Of a DNA stretch of 22,509 bases, positions 14,074-22,400 are shown piece after piece. The DNA is taken from assembly GCA_039029235.1 (NCBI GenBank), contig JBCCGO010000011.1, forward strand, positions 1 through 22,509, read 5' to 3'. Within the stretch, counting starts at the first letter, position 1, and each line of letters starts with the position of its first letter. The position numbers were made by a program, and so were the translations under genes. The notes beneath the pieces are model-generated. The model was not told where the DNA came from. It did no database searches and saw only the letters and a program-made list of their open reading frames with translations. Origin of the DNA: JBCBRR01 sp039029235. Lineage in GTDB: Bacteria; Bacteroidota; Bacteroidia; Cytophagales; Amoebophilaceae.

Positions 14074-14853
14074 TTACAAGAAGCCTAGCGCTAATTTGGC
14101 TTGCTCAGACATCCTATCTGGGGTGTAAGGAGGATCAAAGGTAAGGGCTACCTGAACATCCTTGACACCTGCTATAGCCCTGACGTTGCGTTCCACCTGA
14201 CTCGGTATCAGCTCAGCTGCCGGACAATTGGGTGAGGTCAGCGTCATGAGAATGCACACATTGCTGATAGGATCAACAGTGATCTCATAAATCAAGCCCA
14301 ATTCATAAATATTGACTGGTATCTCTGGGTCATACACTTGCTTTAGGGCTTGGACAACCTGGTCTTTGAGTAAATCTTCCTGGCTGGGTGGGGGATCATT
14401 CGTTGTTTGCAGACATACTGGAGCCTGATAGGTCTGTGCAATTGCCCTGATTTGTTTGAGCATGCTAGCAAGGCCACTAGAACGCTGAGAACCAATGAGC
14501 TGGTACATACCTATGCTATCCACGAAGTAGAGATCAGCCTGTAAAATGTCCTGGATGGTTTGGCCAGAAAGTACTCGTACTAATAGGCTGATTAAGCCTT
14601 TGGTGATGGCTGTATTGCTGTCTGCTTTCCAAAAAATTCGACCATTCCTCGCTTGATGGACAAGCCAAACGCTAGACATACAACCTCTGATGAGGTTATC
14701 TTCAACTCTGTACTGGTCAGCTAGGAGTGGCATTTTATCACCTAACTCCATAATATAGTTTAGCGTAGCTTCCCTATCATCTGCCAAGACTTGAAATGCT
14801 GCGATGATCTCATCCTGTATCTCGTTGATCGGCCTGGTGTAGGTTGCTGTCAT
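14074..14853 (-). CDS. SufE-SufT fusion (Fe-S assembly sulfur acceptor plus DUF59/MIP18 domain)
   Basis: A 259-residue protein with two Fe-S assembly domains in one frame. Residues 1-146 are SufE: REATLNYIMELGDKMP, then RVEDNLIRGCMSSVWL with the sulfur-accepting Cys58, then DSNTAITKGLISLLVRVLSG and LQADLYF. After a Pro-rich linker (NDPPPSQEDLL, ~152-162), residues 163-259 are a DUF59/MIP18 domain: ALKQVYDPEIPVNIYELGLI, then MTLTSPNCPAAEL with the conserved Cys210, and VALTFDPPYTPDRMSEQA. SufE takes persulfide from SufS and passes it to the SufB scaffold; SufT-type proteins assist cluster maturation. In Bacteroidota these are usually adjacent separate genes. The start ATG (14853) lies 15 bases after the sufS stop, so the genes are co-transcribed. 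Confidence 0.93.
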   Translation of the reverse strand: MTATYTRPINEIQDEIIAAFQVLADDREATLNYIMELGDKMPLLADQYRVEDNLIRGCMSSVWLVHQARNGRIFWKADSNTAITKGLISLLVRVLSGQTIQDILQADLYFVDSIGMYQLIGSQRSSGLASMLKQIRAIAQTYQAPVCLQTTNDPPPSQEDLLKDQVVQALKQVYDPEIPVNIYELGLIYEITVDPISNVCILMTLTSPNCPAAELIPSQVERNVRAIAGVKDVQVALTFDPPYTPDRMSEQAKLALGFL

Positions 14854-14868
14854 GGGAAAGATGTCTAG

Positions 14869-16113
14869 TTATTTTTTTTCTTGCGTAAGCTTAGCTACGG
14901 CTGTTATGAATTGTTCTACTTCTTGCAGCGTATTGTACACAGCAAAGGAAGCGCGCACTACGCCATCTACTCCAAAACGATGCATCAGTGGCTGGGCACA
15001 TCCATGGCCTGTCCTGACAGCGATACCCTGGGCATCTAATAATGCTCCTACATCCAGATGGTGCATACTCGGCACGTTAAAGGCCACGACACCTATTTTA
15101 CTGGGGGCTGTGCCAATAAGCTGAACCTTATCAAGCTTACTTAGCTGGTTGTGCGCATAGCTCAGCAGCTGCTCCTCGTGAGCACGCATGGTTGCTTGTC
15201 CTACTGCTTCTATGAAGGCCAGGGCTGCCTGAGAGGCTACGATGTCTGCTATGTTGGGGGTACCAGCTTCAAATTTATAGGGAATCTCATTATAAGTAGT
15301 TTTCGCTAGGGTCACCTCTTTAATCATCTCGCCACCGCCCTGGTAAGGAGGCATCCTCTCTAGCAAGCTCCTCCTGCCATATAAGATGCCTACTCCTGTA
15401 GGGCCATAAGCTTTGTGTACTGAGAAGGCCAGAAAGTCACATCCTAAGTCTTGTACATCGATGGCTAGGTGTGGAGCTGCTTGAGAAGCATCTACGAGTA
15501 CGACAGCTCCTGCAGCATGGGCGCTGGCGACAATCTCCTGAATGGGATTAATGGTGCCTAAGATGTTCGATGCATAAGTAATGGCGACTATTTTGGTTCT
15601 CGTAGTGAGTAGCTCTTCAAAAGCAGGCATGATCAGCTCGCCTGTATCGCTAATCGGGACGACTTTGAGGTGGGCTCCCTGTGCCTGGCACAGCAGCTGC
15701 CAAGGAACGATGTTGGCATGGTGTTCCATATGAGAAATAATCACTTCATCCCCTGCTTGTACAAATGTCTGGCCATAGCTATTAGCTACCAAGTTGATGC
15801 TTACTGTGGTGCCTGCCGTAAAGATAATTTCTTCGGGCTCAGCTGCATGGATAAATGCTTGGGCACTTCTTCTGGTTGTCTCCAAGGCCTCTGTAGCCTT
15901 ATCGGCCAGGGCGTGTATAGCCCGGTGTACGTTGGCATTATGATGCTGGTAGTAATGGAGCAGGGCATCTAGTACTACTTGTGGTTTTTGCGTAGTAGAG
16001 GCATTGTCTAGATAGGTTAGCGGTTTCCCATGAATGGTCTGCTGTAGGGCAGGGAACTGGGCCCTGATCTTTTGTACATCAAATGCATGGTGCTGTAGTG
16101 TTGGTCTTGTCAT
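14869..16113 (-). CDS. sufS: Cysteine desulfurase SufS (group II)
   Basis: PLP enzyme that takes sulfur from cysteine as a persulfide for cluster assembly. The 414-residue length is standard. TYLDNASTTQKPQVVLDAL (33-51) opens the family; HHNANVHRAIHALADKAT (57-74) follows. The PLP lysine is Lys234 in SVHKAYGPTGVGILYG, the cofactor ring partner His lies in SHMEHHANIVPW, and the catalytic Cys372 is in RTGHGCAQPLMHRF, the group II (SufS) form. The start codon overlaps the end of sufD by four bases (16110-16113), implying translational coupling. It delivers sulfur to the SufE half of the next gene. Confidence 0.97.
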   Translation of the reverse strand: MTRPTLQHHAFDVQKIRAQFPALQQTIHGKPLTYLDNASTTQKPQVVLDALLHYYQHHNANVHRAIHALADKATEALETTRRSAQAFIHAAEPEEIIFTAGTTVSINLVANSYGQTFVQAGDEVIISHMEHHANIVPWQLLCQAQGAHLKVVPISDTGELIMPAFEELLTTRTKIVAITYASNILGTINPIQEIVASAHAAGAVVLVDASQAAPHLAIDVQDLGCDFLAFSVHKAYGPTGVGILYGRRSLLERMPPYQGGGEMIKEVTLAKTTYNEIPYKFEAGTPNIADIVASQAALAFIEAVGQATMRAHEEQLLSYAHNQLSKLDKVQLIGTAPSKIGVVAFNVPSMHHLDVGALLDAQGIAVRTGHGCAQPLMHRFGVDGVVRASFAVYNTLQEVEQFITAVAKLTQEKK

Positions 16114-17459
16114 ATACTCCTGGTGTTGCTGGCAGCTTCTAGGCCAAGTGTACTCAGCCTGGTTTCTAAAGCTTGATGTATATGGGATTTTAGCACTGGA
16201 GAAGCTACTGTAGCTATCACGTCGCTAGCAAAAGCATTCAGTAACATGTAGCGTGCTGTGTGCAGAGGTATTCCTCTGGCGCTAAGATAAAACAACTGTG
16301 CTTCATCTAGCTGGCCTACGGTAGCTCCATGCGAGCACTTGACGTCATCTGCCCAGATTTCTAGCTGCGGCTTGGTATGGATGGTAGCTTGGTCTGAAAG
16401 TACTACATTGTTATTGGCCTGGAAAGCATTGGTATTTTGTGCTTCAGCACGTACGTAGATCTTTCCGTTGAAGACTCCTGTAGCCTGGCCTGTTATAATA
16501 CCCTTGTAGCGCTCATTGCTTTGGGTATGAGGTGCCTGATGGTCTACTAGGGTATGATTATCTACATGCTGCTGGTTATCTAGGCAGTACAACCCATACA
16601 TATTCGCCTCGCCATAAGGTTCGTAGAGGTGGGTATGCAAGTTATTCCTCACAAACGCGCCGTCCCAGGTAAGGGTATAGGTATTCAGCACGCTTTGACT
16701 TGCTTGGTAGCATTGTGTAGTATTTACCTGGTAAGCCTGGTGCCCCATTTGTGTTTGTAAGGTATGGTAATCTAGTCGTGCATTGCTGGCTAGTTTTATT
16801 TCGGTTACAGCATTAGTAAAGCCTGGATGTTGGCCTAGCGTATGCCAAGCAGTGACCAAGCTAGCCTGGCTATGCTCACCCAGTACGATGCGTAGCCTTG
16901 GATAGGTAAGTCTGGGATGTGTGCTAGCGTCTGCAATATGGTAGATGAATAAAGGCTTATCTAAGACAGCATGGTCTGCTATGTGTATGAGGATACCTTC
17001 TTCAAACAAGGCTGTATTTAAGGCGGCGAAAGCATCTGCTGCTTCGGGAGTAGGCTGGCGCCAGTGTTGTAAGAGAGCGGCTTGGTGTTGCTGATAAGCG
17101 TCTGCAAAGGTAAGGCACTGCCAGGGGTGTTCGGGGCTACCTAAGGTGGAGTACACTTTGCTAAGCTGCCCATTGATAAGTACCAGCTGGTAAGCATCTG
17201 GCTCATGGCGAAACCAAGGCCTGAGCTCTGCTTGGGTGAGCTGACTAGTAGTCTGATCTTGGCTCAAATCAAACACTCCAGCCAGGGTATTGGTGATGGG
17301 TGTATACTTGTAGGCTTCGTCTTTGGGGCCTGGGAAGCTTAGCTGTCGGAACGCTTGCCAGGCTTGTTGCTTAGCCTCATAAAAGGGATGGGGCTTGGCT
17401 AACGTGCTGAAGTGTTTATCTATAGCCTGCTGAGCCTGGCTAGTTAGTAGAGATGGCAT
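16110..17459 (-). CDS. sufD: Fe-S cluster assembly protein SufD
   Basis: Scaffold partner of SufB and SufC in the SufBC2D complex. The 449-residue length is normal. The N-terminal PGPKDEAYKYTPITNTLAG is a SufD hallmark. The beta-helix core and the C-terminal signature follow: YKGIITGQATGVFNGKIYV, then QNTNAFQANNNVVLS, and IWADDVKCSHGATVGQLDE, where Cys375 and His377 match the conserved CxH of SufD. LFYLSARGIP follows. It starts at ATG 17459, 27 bases after sufC. I checked whether it could be SufB instead: SufB is longer (about 480), usually starts with different motifs and uses another core cysteine set, so SufD is the better call. Confidence 0.95.
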   Translation of the reverse strand: MPSLLTSQAQQAIDKHFSTLAKPHPFYEAKQQAWQAFRQLSFPGPKDEAYKYTPITNTLAGVFDLSQDQTTSQLTQAELRPWFRHEPDAYQLVLINGQLSKVYSTLGSPEHPWQCLTFADAYQQHQAALLQHWRQPTPEAADAFAALNTALFEEGILIHIADHAVLDKPLFIYHIADASTHPRLTYPRLRIVLGEHSQASLVTAWHTLGQHPGFTNAVTEIKLASNARLDYHTLQTQMGHQAYQVNTTQCYQASQSVLNTYTLTWDGAFVRNNLHTHLYEPYGEANMYGLYCLDNQQHVDNHTLVDHQAPHTQSNERYKGIITGQATGVFNGKIYVRAEAQNTNAFQANNNVVLSDQATIHTKPQLEIWADDVKCSHGATVGQLDEAQLFYLSARGIPLHTARYMLLNAFASDVIATVASPVLKSHIHQALETRLSTLGLEAASNTRSI

Positions 17460-17486
17460 GGTCGGGAAGCTTGCGCCAAGGTGATT

Positions 17487-18239
17487 TTACGAGATGGTGG
17501 CTGCCTTGAGCCAGTCATAGCCTTTGGCCTCTAGCTTTTGGGCGAGCTCTTTACTACCTGAGCGCACAATTTGTCCGCTGTAAAGGACATGCACGAAGTC
17601 TGGGACAATGTAGTTGAGTAGTCGCTGATAGTGCGTCACGATGATGATAGCGGTTTCTTTGCTTTTGAGTTGATTTACGCCCTGGGCGACTATCTTGAGG
17701 GCGTCAATATCTAGCCCTGAGTCTGTCTCATCTAAGATAGCCAGTGTAGGGGCAAGCACAGCCATCTGCAAAATCTCGTTGCGCTTCTTCTCTCCTCCTG
17801 AGAATCCCTCATTCAGTGATCTGCGCAGCAACGCTTGGTCCATATGGACTAGCTGGGCTTTTTCTTTGAGCAGGGCCAGAAATTCTACAGCATCCAAGGG
17901 CGCTTGCCCACGCTGTTTTCTGATCTGGTTGACGGCTGTTTTTAAGAAATTTGTATTGCTGACGCCTGGAATCTCTACTGGGTACTGAAAGGCTAGAAAA
18001 AGTCCGGCACCAGCGCGCTCTTCAGGTGCCATAGCTAGCAGGTCCTGATGCCGAAAGGTTACTTCGCCCGCAGTAACCCTATAGCCTGGCTTACCTGCTA
18101 GCACGGCCGCTAAAGTACTCTTGCCGGATCCATTAGGGCCCATGATAGCATGCAGCTCGCCAGCCTGGACAGTAAGGTTGATACCTTGCAGAATCTCTTT
18201 GCTTTCTGCGGCTGCATGCAGGTTACTGATAGTCAGCAT
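17487..18239 (-). CDS. sufC: Fe-S cluster assembly ATPase SufC
   Basis: ABC-type cytoplasmic ATPase that drives conformational change of the SufB-SufD scaffold; not a transporter. The 250-residue protein has Walker A GPNGSGKST (34-42), Q-loop AFQYPVEIPGVS (83-94), SufC-specific signature FSGGEKKRNEILQM (146-159), Walker B LAILDETDSGLDID (167-180) and switch His203 in VTHYQRLL. The start ATG at 18239 is the natural first codon; there is a TACCTTCG box 33-40 bases upstream (- strand, 18272-18279), but with no matching -33. It is the first gene of the visible cluster. In Bacteroidota sufB normally stands right before sufC; here upstream sequence has no sufB but instead a 290-base gap and a wrecked transposase. 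Confidence 0.97.
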   Translation of the reverse strand: MLTISNLHAAAESKEILQGINLTVQAGELHAIMGPNGSGKSTLAAVLAGKPGYRVTAGEVTFRHQDLLAMAPEERAGAGLFLAFQYPVEIPGVSNTNFLKTAVNQIRKQRGQAPLDAVEFLALLKEKAQLVHMDQALLRRSLNEGFSGGEKKRNEILQMAVLAPTLAILDETDSGLDIDALKIVAQGVNQLKSKETAIIIVTHYQRLLNYIVPDFVHVLYSGQIVRSGSKELAQKLEAKGYDWLKAATIS

Positions 18240-18527
18240 GTAAGGCTACTGTTTGTTAGCAAGATTGCTTACGAAGGTACAAGGTATTGGTGTTACGCCC
18301 CTACCCCAAGTAACCAGAGGATAAGGCTACAGATTACCTAGCTGCTAAAGATGCGCTAAATTACACACGATCCGGATCAACTCCTCTCAAAGATCCATAA
18401 TGTGATCGACATTTATGGGGTAAGTGGAAGGTCTTGGAGTCGCTAGTGGGGAGATACATGAGAGCGATAGACAGGAAGGCGGTCATGCCACCCCCATGGC
18501 TTGTTGTGACTGCTTGGTTTACTCGAC
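18240..18527. other. Gap between sufC and the transposase remnant
   Basis: I see no gene here on either strand. It was searched specifically for remains of sufB, which would be expected upstream of sufC; nothing recognisable was found. The overlapping + strand frame at 18424-18723 is a shadow of the transposase remnant. Confidence 0.4.
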
Positions 18528-19210
18528 CTACAGGCCAGCTAGCTCTTGCTTGGTCAGCCCAGTGGCTTGCTCAACTACACCTACCCCGAGGTGCAGCTTA
18601 TGCAGCATGGTCCTAGCTATCTCCAAATTTCTGGTTTTTCTGCCTTCTTGCATGCCCCGCACTTCCTATTCCCCGTCTTTTTGTCTTATTGCTTGCATAA
18701 GCGACTCCTTTAATGCTGGATAGATCCCCACAAATGACGCTATTATCTCATCAGCACGCTCAATGACCTACCTCAAGGGCATAAATCAGCCCCTGATCTA
18801 GGTAAGGAGTTACTGAATGGCTACCGACTAGCGCCTTATGCCCTTTGAAGCCACGAGACAAAGTTAACATTACCGGCCCGTTTGAGCAAGAGCTCCATAG
18901 GACCACACAAGCCATGAGAGAGTAGGTCCCTATCCAATGTCTTGGCCAGATTGACTAATATATACGACTTGCTCATCACTGACCTGGCTAGCTCTGGGTG
19001 CTCAAAATATTCATAGAGATCCGCATGATATGGATAATGCGTCTGAGAACCATTGTAGACTACGATGTTGACGACAAGAGGAAGCTTCTTGTGGCCTTGC
19101 TTTCTGTGCTTGAGGAACAGGCTGGCATTGTATTGTAAGTTTCGCGCTAGCATGTGCGGGTCTATCCTCCGCTGGTGCTACGAGGTGGTGGTATGTAGAC
19201 TTAGCGCCCA
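18528..19210 (-). pseudogene. Decayed Rpn-type recombination-promoting nuclease / PD-(D/E)XK family transposase
   Basis: On the - strand a clear family member can be followed through several breaks. A frame from about 19210 reads KSTYHHLV and needs a two-base correction to join EHQRRIDPHM (in the frame of 19153). The longest open piece (19153-18836) runs LARNLQYNASLFLKHRKQGH, then KKLPLVVNIVVYNGSQTHYP and YEYFEHPELARSVM, and stops at LQRA. One frameshift later it reads HKALVGSHSVTPYLDQGLIY, then ALEV; a one-base insertion separates this from IERADEIIASFVGIYPALKE. A TAG interrupts at KDGE*EVRGMQEGR. The C-terminal LEIARTMLHKLHLGVG and ATGLTKQELAGL end at 18528. The N-terminal catalytic part is missing. 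So the element is dead; such genes are highly repeated in Cardinium, Amoebophilus and Rickettsiales genomes. Confidence 0.8.
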
Positions 19211-19470
19211 GTTATGCATTTACTGACAAACTAGCCATGGTCACTGGCTCTGGGCATAAATTACGCACTTACTCAGAAGCAGAGTCAGGAAAGGGCCCTG
19301 GCAGGGCTTCATTTTCCCTCTAAGCCGCGCCATGTAGCTTCTTGGATAGCTCAGAGCTCCCTGGGCATGGAAAGTCTGTGCGAAAGCTAGTGCTTGCCAA
19401 AGGCAGTGAAACAAGCTCAGTAGGGGATCTCGGGAACATGCTTATGAAAAAGACCGGCTACGCCCTTCTT
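19211..19470. other. Gap downstream of the HEAT-repeat gene
   Basis: No convincing gene and no clear terminator. A short - strand frame (about 30 codons beginning MARLRGKMKPC) shows no family resemblance and was not annotated. Confidence 0.35.
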
Positions 19471-22400
19471 TCAGGGTAAAGAGCGCGCAACTTTATTGGC
19501 TAGGCTTAGATCCGCTATACAAGCCCTAGCTATCTCCTCGCTCACAAAGTAGTTTGGAAACTCCTGAGCTAGCTTTTGAACTAGTTCTGGATACTTTTCA
19601 GCGAATTTTGTTGCACAGGCTAACGTCTTATGCCCACGCTCTTTGATGCCTTCACACATATGCCGAAAGAGCACCATGCGCATCGCTGCTATCTGTTGAT
19701 TGCTGATCGCTTCTGACTGGATGGCCGCTATGTAGCGCCTGACATGCTCTTCTTCGAAGAATTCCGCACACTCCTTTCCTGGCCTCAACCCCCTTGCTTC
19801 CCACAAGCCTGCTCCTGCTTTCTTCTTTAGCTTGCTTAGTGTATTTGTCGCTGACTCTTTTTTAGCCAACGTGCTTTCAGCTTGGCTTATATCCTCTTGC
19901 GTGACTGCTGGGCTGGAGAGCGGGACTGATTGTGCTATATCCTCCTGGGCCACTGCTGTCCTGGAGAGCAGGCCTGATAGGTCTCCTGTACATACTAGCG
20001 CTGCTAGTTGCTCATACAACGCTCCGTCTGATTTTATGAGCGTCTCGTATTCCTTATACATGCGCACTAGCAACGCTAGTACGTCTTCTATGGCTAGCGC
20101 AGCTTGGGGGCTGTCCGCTAGCTGATAGTTGCCTAATATTTTATTTTTGAACTTCTCTAGCTGATCTTTGACTTGCTTTATGCTACTAATTAATCCCCCA
20201 GAGGTAGACGCTGCCGATACTTGCCCTGCTTCTACTATCTCTTTGCCTTTCCGCTCTGCTATCTGCAAGGCAGCTCGGCTGATGGTTAGATCTACATCTT
20301 CGGAAGAGCCACGCTTGTCTCGGATGATCCGGTTGATTACTGACACCCTGTTTGCTTGCTGTGCTGTTTTGACTCCTTCGTACGTCGCGTCGATCAGGCC
20401 TTCTAGCAAGTCGACAAAGCCACCAACAAAAGGGATAGCGTCACCTCCTGTTGCTATAAGCTGCTTGAAGAGATACATACCTGCTGCTTCTGCATTGCTC
20501 TGCTCATAAGTTATACTGAACATGCCTGTCGAGGCTAGACTGTGGGCTGCTATGTAGTCGCGCATGGTCCAAGTAAAGGCCTTACAATAGTCATAGAGCA
20601 CAGGATTACTTGCTTCTAGCGCTGCTAGCTTCTCATTGATTTCTGCTTTGTCTGTAATTCCTGCCACGTTTAGAATATCGGTAAGTGATTTGACGTCCTT
20701 GCCAATATCTACTACCTGCTCCCCTATCTGCTCTACCCGCTCACCTACCTGCTCCCTGTCCTCGATAAGAAGGCTATCTCGCCTGGCGTCTTTTCTTTGC
20801 GCTGGGTTGAGCCCGAGCAGCTCGGACTTCTTCAGCTCTTGGACTGCTGGTGCTTGTACGTACGCTGGCCACGCGGATGCTAGCTGACTAACCCCTGCCG
20901 CATCTTGGTCTGCCTGGCAGGCTACAAGGGCTAGCTGGTGCAAGGCCCCATAAGCATTCTGGATCGCTTCTCCTGCTGGCTCATTGATCTTAGCTAGGAG
21001 CTCCTGAACGGCTTGGTCATGCAGCGTATAGCAGGTAGCAAAGTACCTGGGTTTGGTTTCTGCGTACTCCATGGAGCCAAAGAGCTTCTCACGTAGCTCA
21101 GTGTCTATAGCATTGGGGTTGAGTGCTTTGTCATAGGCAAGGGTATACTTCCCTTGGTCATAGGTGATCTTTTTGATTACGTGTTCGCCTACATAGTTCC
21201 TTTGCTCTAGGAGTAAGAATATTGCTGCAGGCTCTCGCTTGTGGTGATCTGATCGGTGCATGACAGATAGGTGCCAATTGTCCGTGGAGAGATCTGCCTC
21301 GGCATTGACAAGACTTGCTACCTGGTCTATGTCACAGGCAGCCGGCTGAAGCCCAATGCCTGTGTTTTTGAACAAGGGTTTGTTTGTCCTGTATTGCCTA
21401 GCTAGCTCACCCTTAGATTTTTTTATGACACTATTGACTATTTTCTGTAAGTTTTCTTCTGAGCCCTCCTTGAACTGGTAGCGACTATCTTCTAGGACAA
21501 AGAGGTGCTGGCCAGGGGCAATCGTGGCTGTAATCTCGTGCTCCAGGATACACTTGGTGATCAACTCAGCTTCTAGCTGGTCAATAATATGGTCAGCAAG
21601 GGTTTGGTGCATTACTTTCTTTAAGAAAGCGGTGATCGCTGGGCTAGGACTTAGCTTGTCAAAGTGATCGTTGAGATACCTGAGCCCTGCTTCCTTAGCC
21701 ACTTGTGGGGCTAGCTCGAGCAGCTTTGAGGTTGCTTCTTTTTGTAGAGACTGGTCTAGGGCACTATCTGTTTTGCTATGCTCAAGCAGCTGATCCAGCA
21801 CGAGTACATCTTGTAGCGAGTAGGTTACCGTTTTGTCTTGCAGCCTTTGGATGAAACGCGCTTTGGCTTCTTCTCTGACAGATAGTGCTGGCTCTTTGAG
21901 TAGCATAGGAATTATTGCTTCACCTGGCAGCTGGAAAGCCAGTGCTACTCCTAAGCTAATGGCAGCCTCTCGCGTTGTTGAGTCTTCATCTAGGAGTCCA
22001 TAAGGGACCAGCTCGAGCCAATGCTGAGCTGAAGCGGGGACGAGCTTGGTGAAGGTTGAGGCTGTTTGTAGCGCAGATGCTTCGACGCCCCAGGTTGCTT
22101 TTTTTAGCTGCGCAAGGGCATTTTCGGCTATTTCAGGTTGGACCAGAGTTGCTGCTAGCTTTCTCAAGAGTTCAAAGCTACTCCATATCACGTCTACATC
22201 CTCGTCTTGGAGCCCTGTCTGAGCCGTTGCTAGTACCTGTTCAGCTAATTCAGGTTTCACCTCGACCAGCTTCGCGCAAAGCCTAAGAGCCTCCTTCCTC
22301 CTATACTCATCCTCGTCTTGGAGCCCTGTCTGAGCCGTTGCTAGTACCTGATCAGCTAATTCAGGGGCCACCTCGACCAGCTTCGCGTAAAGCTCAAGGG

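Noticed and set aside
18272..18309. TACCTTCG box as the sufC promoter
   Set aside because: The nearest TTG upstream is 27 bases away instead of 19-20, so the promoter cannot be supported.
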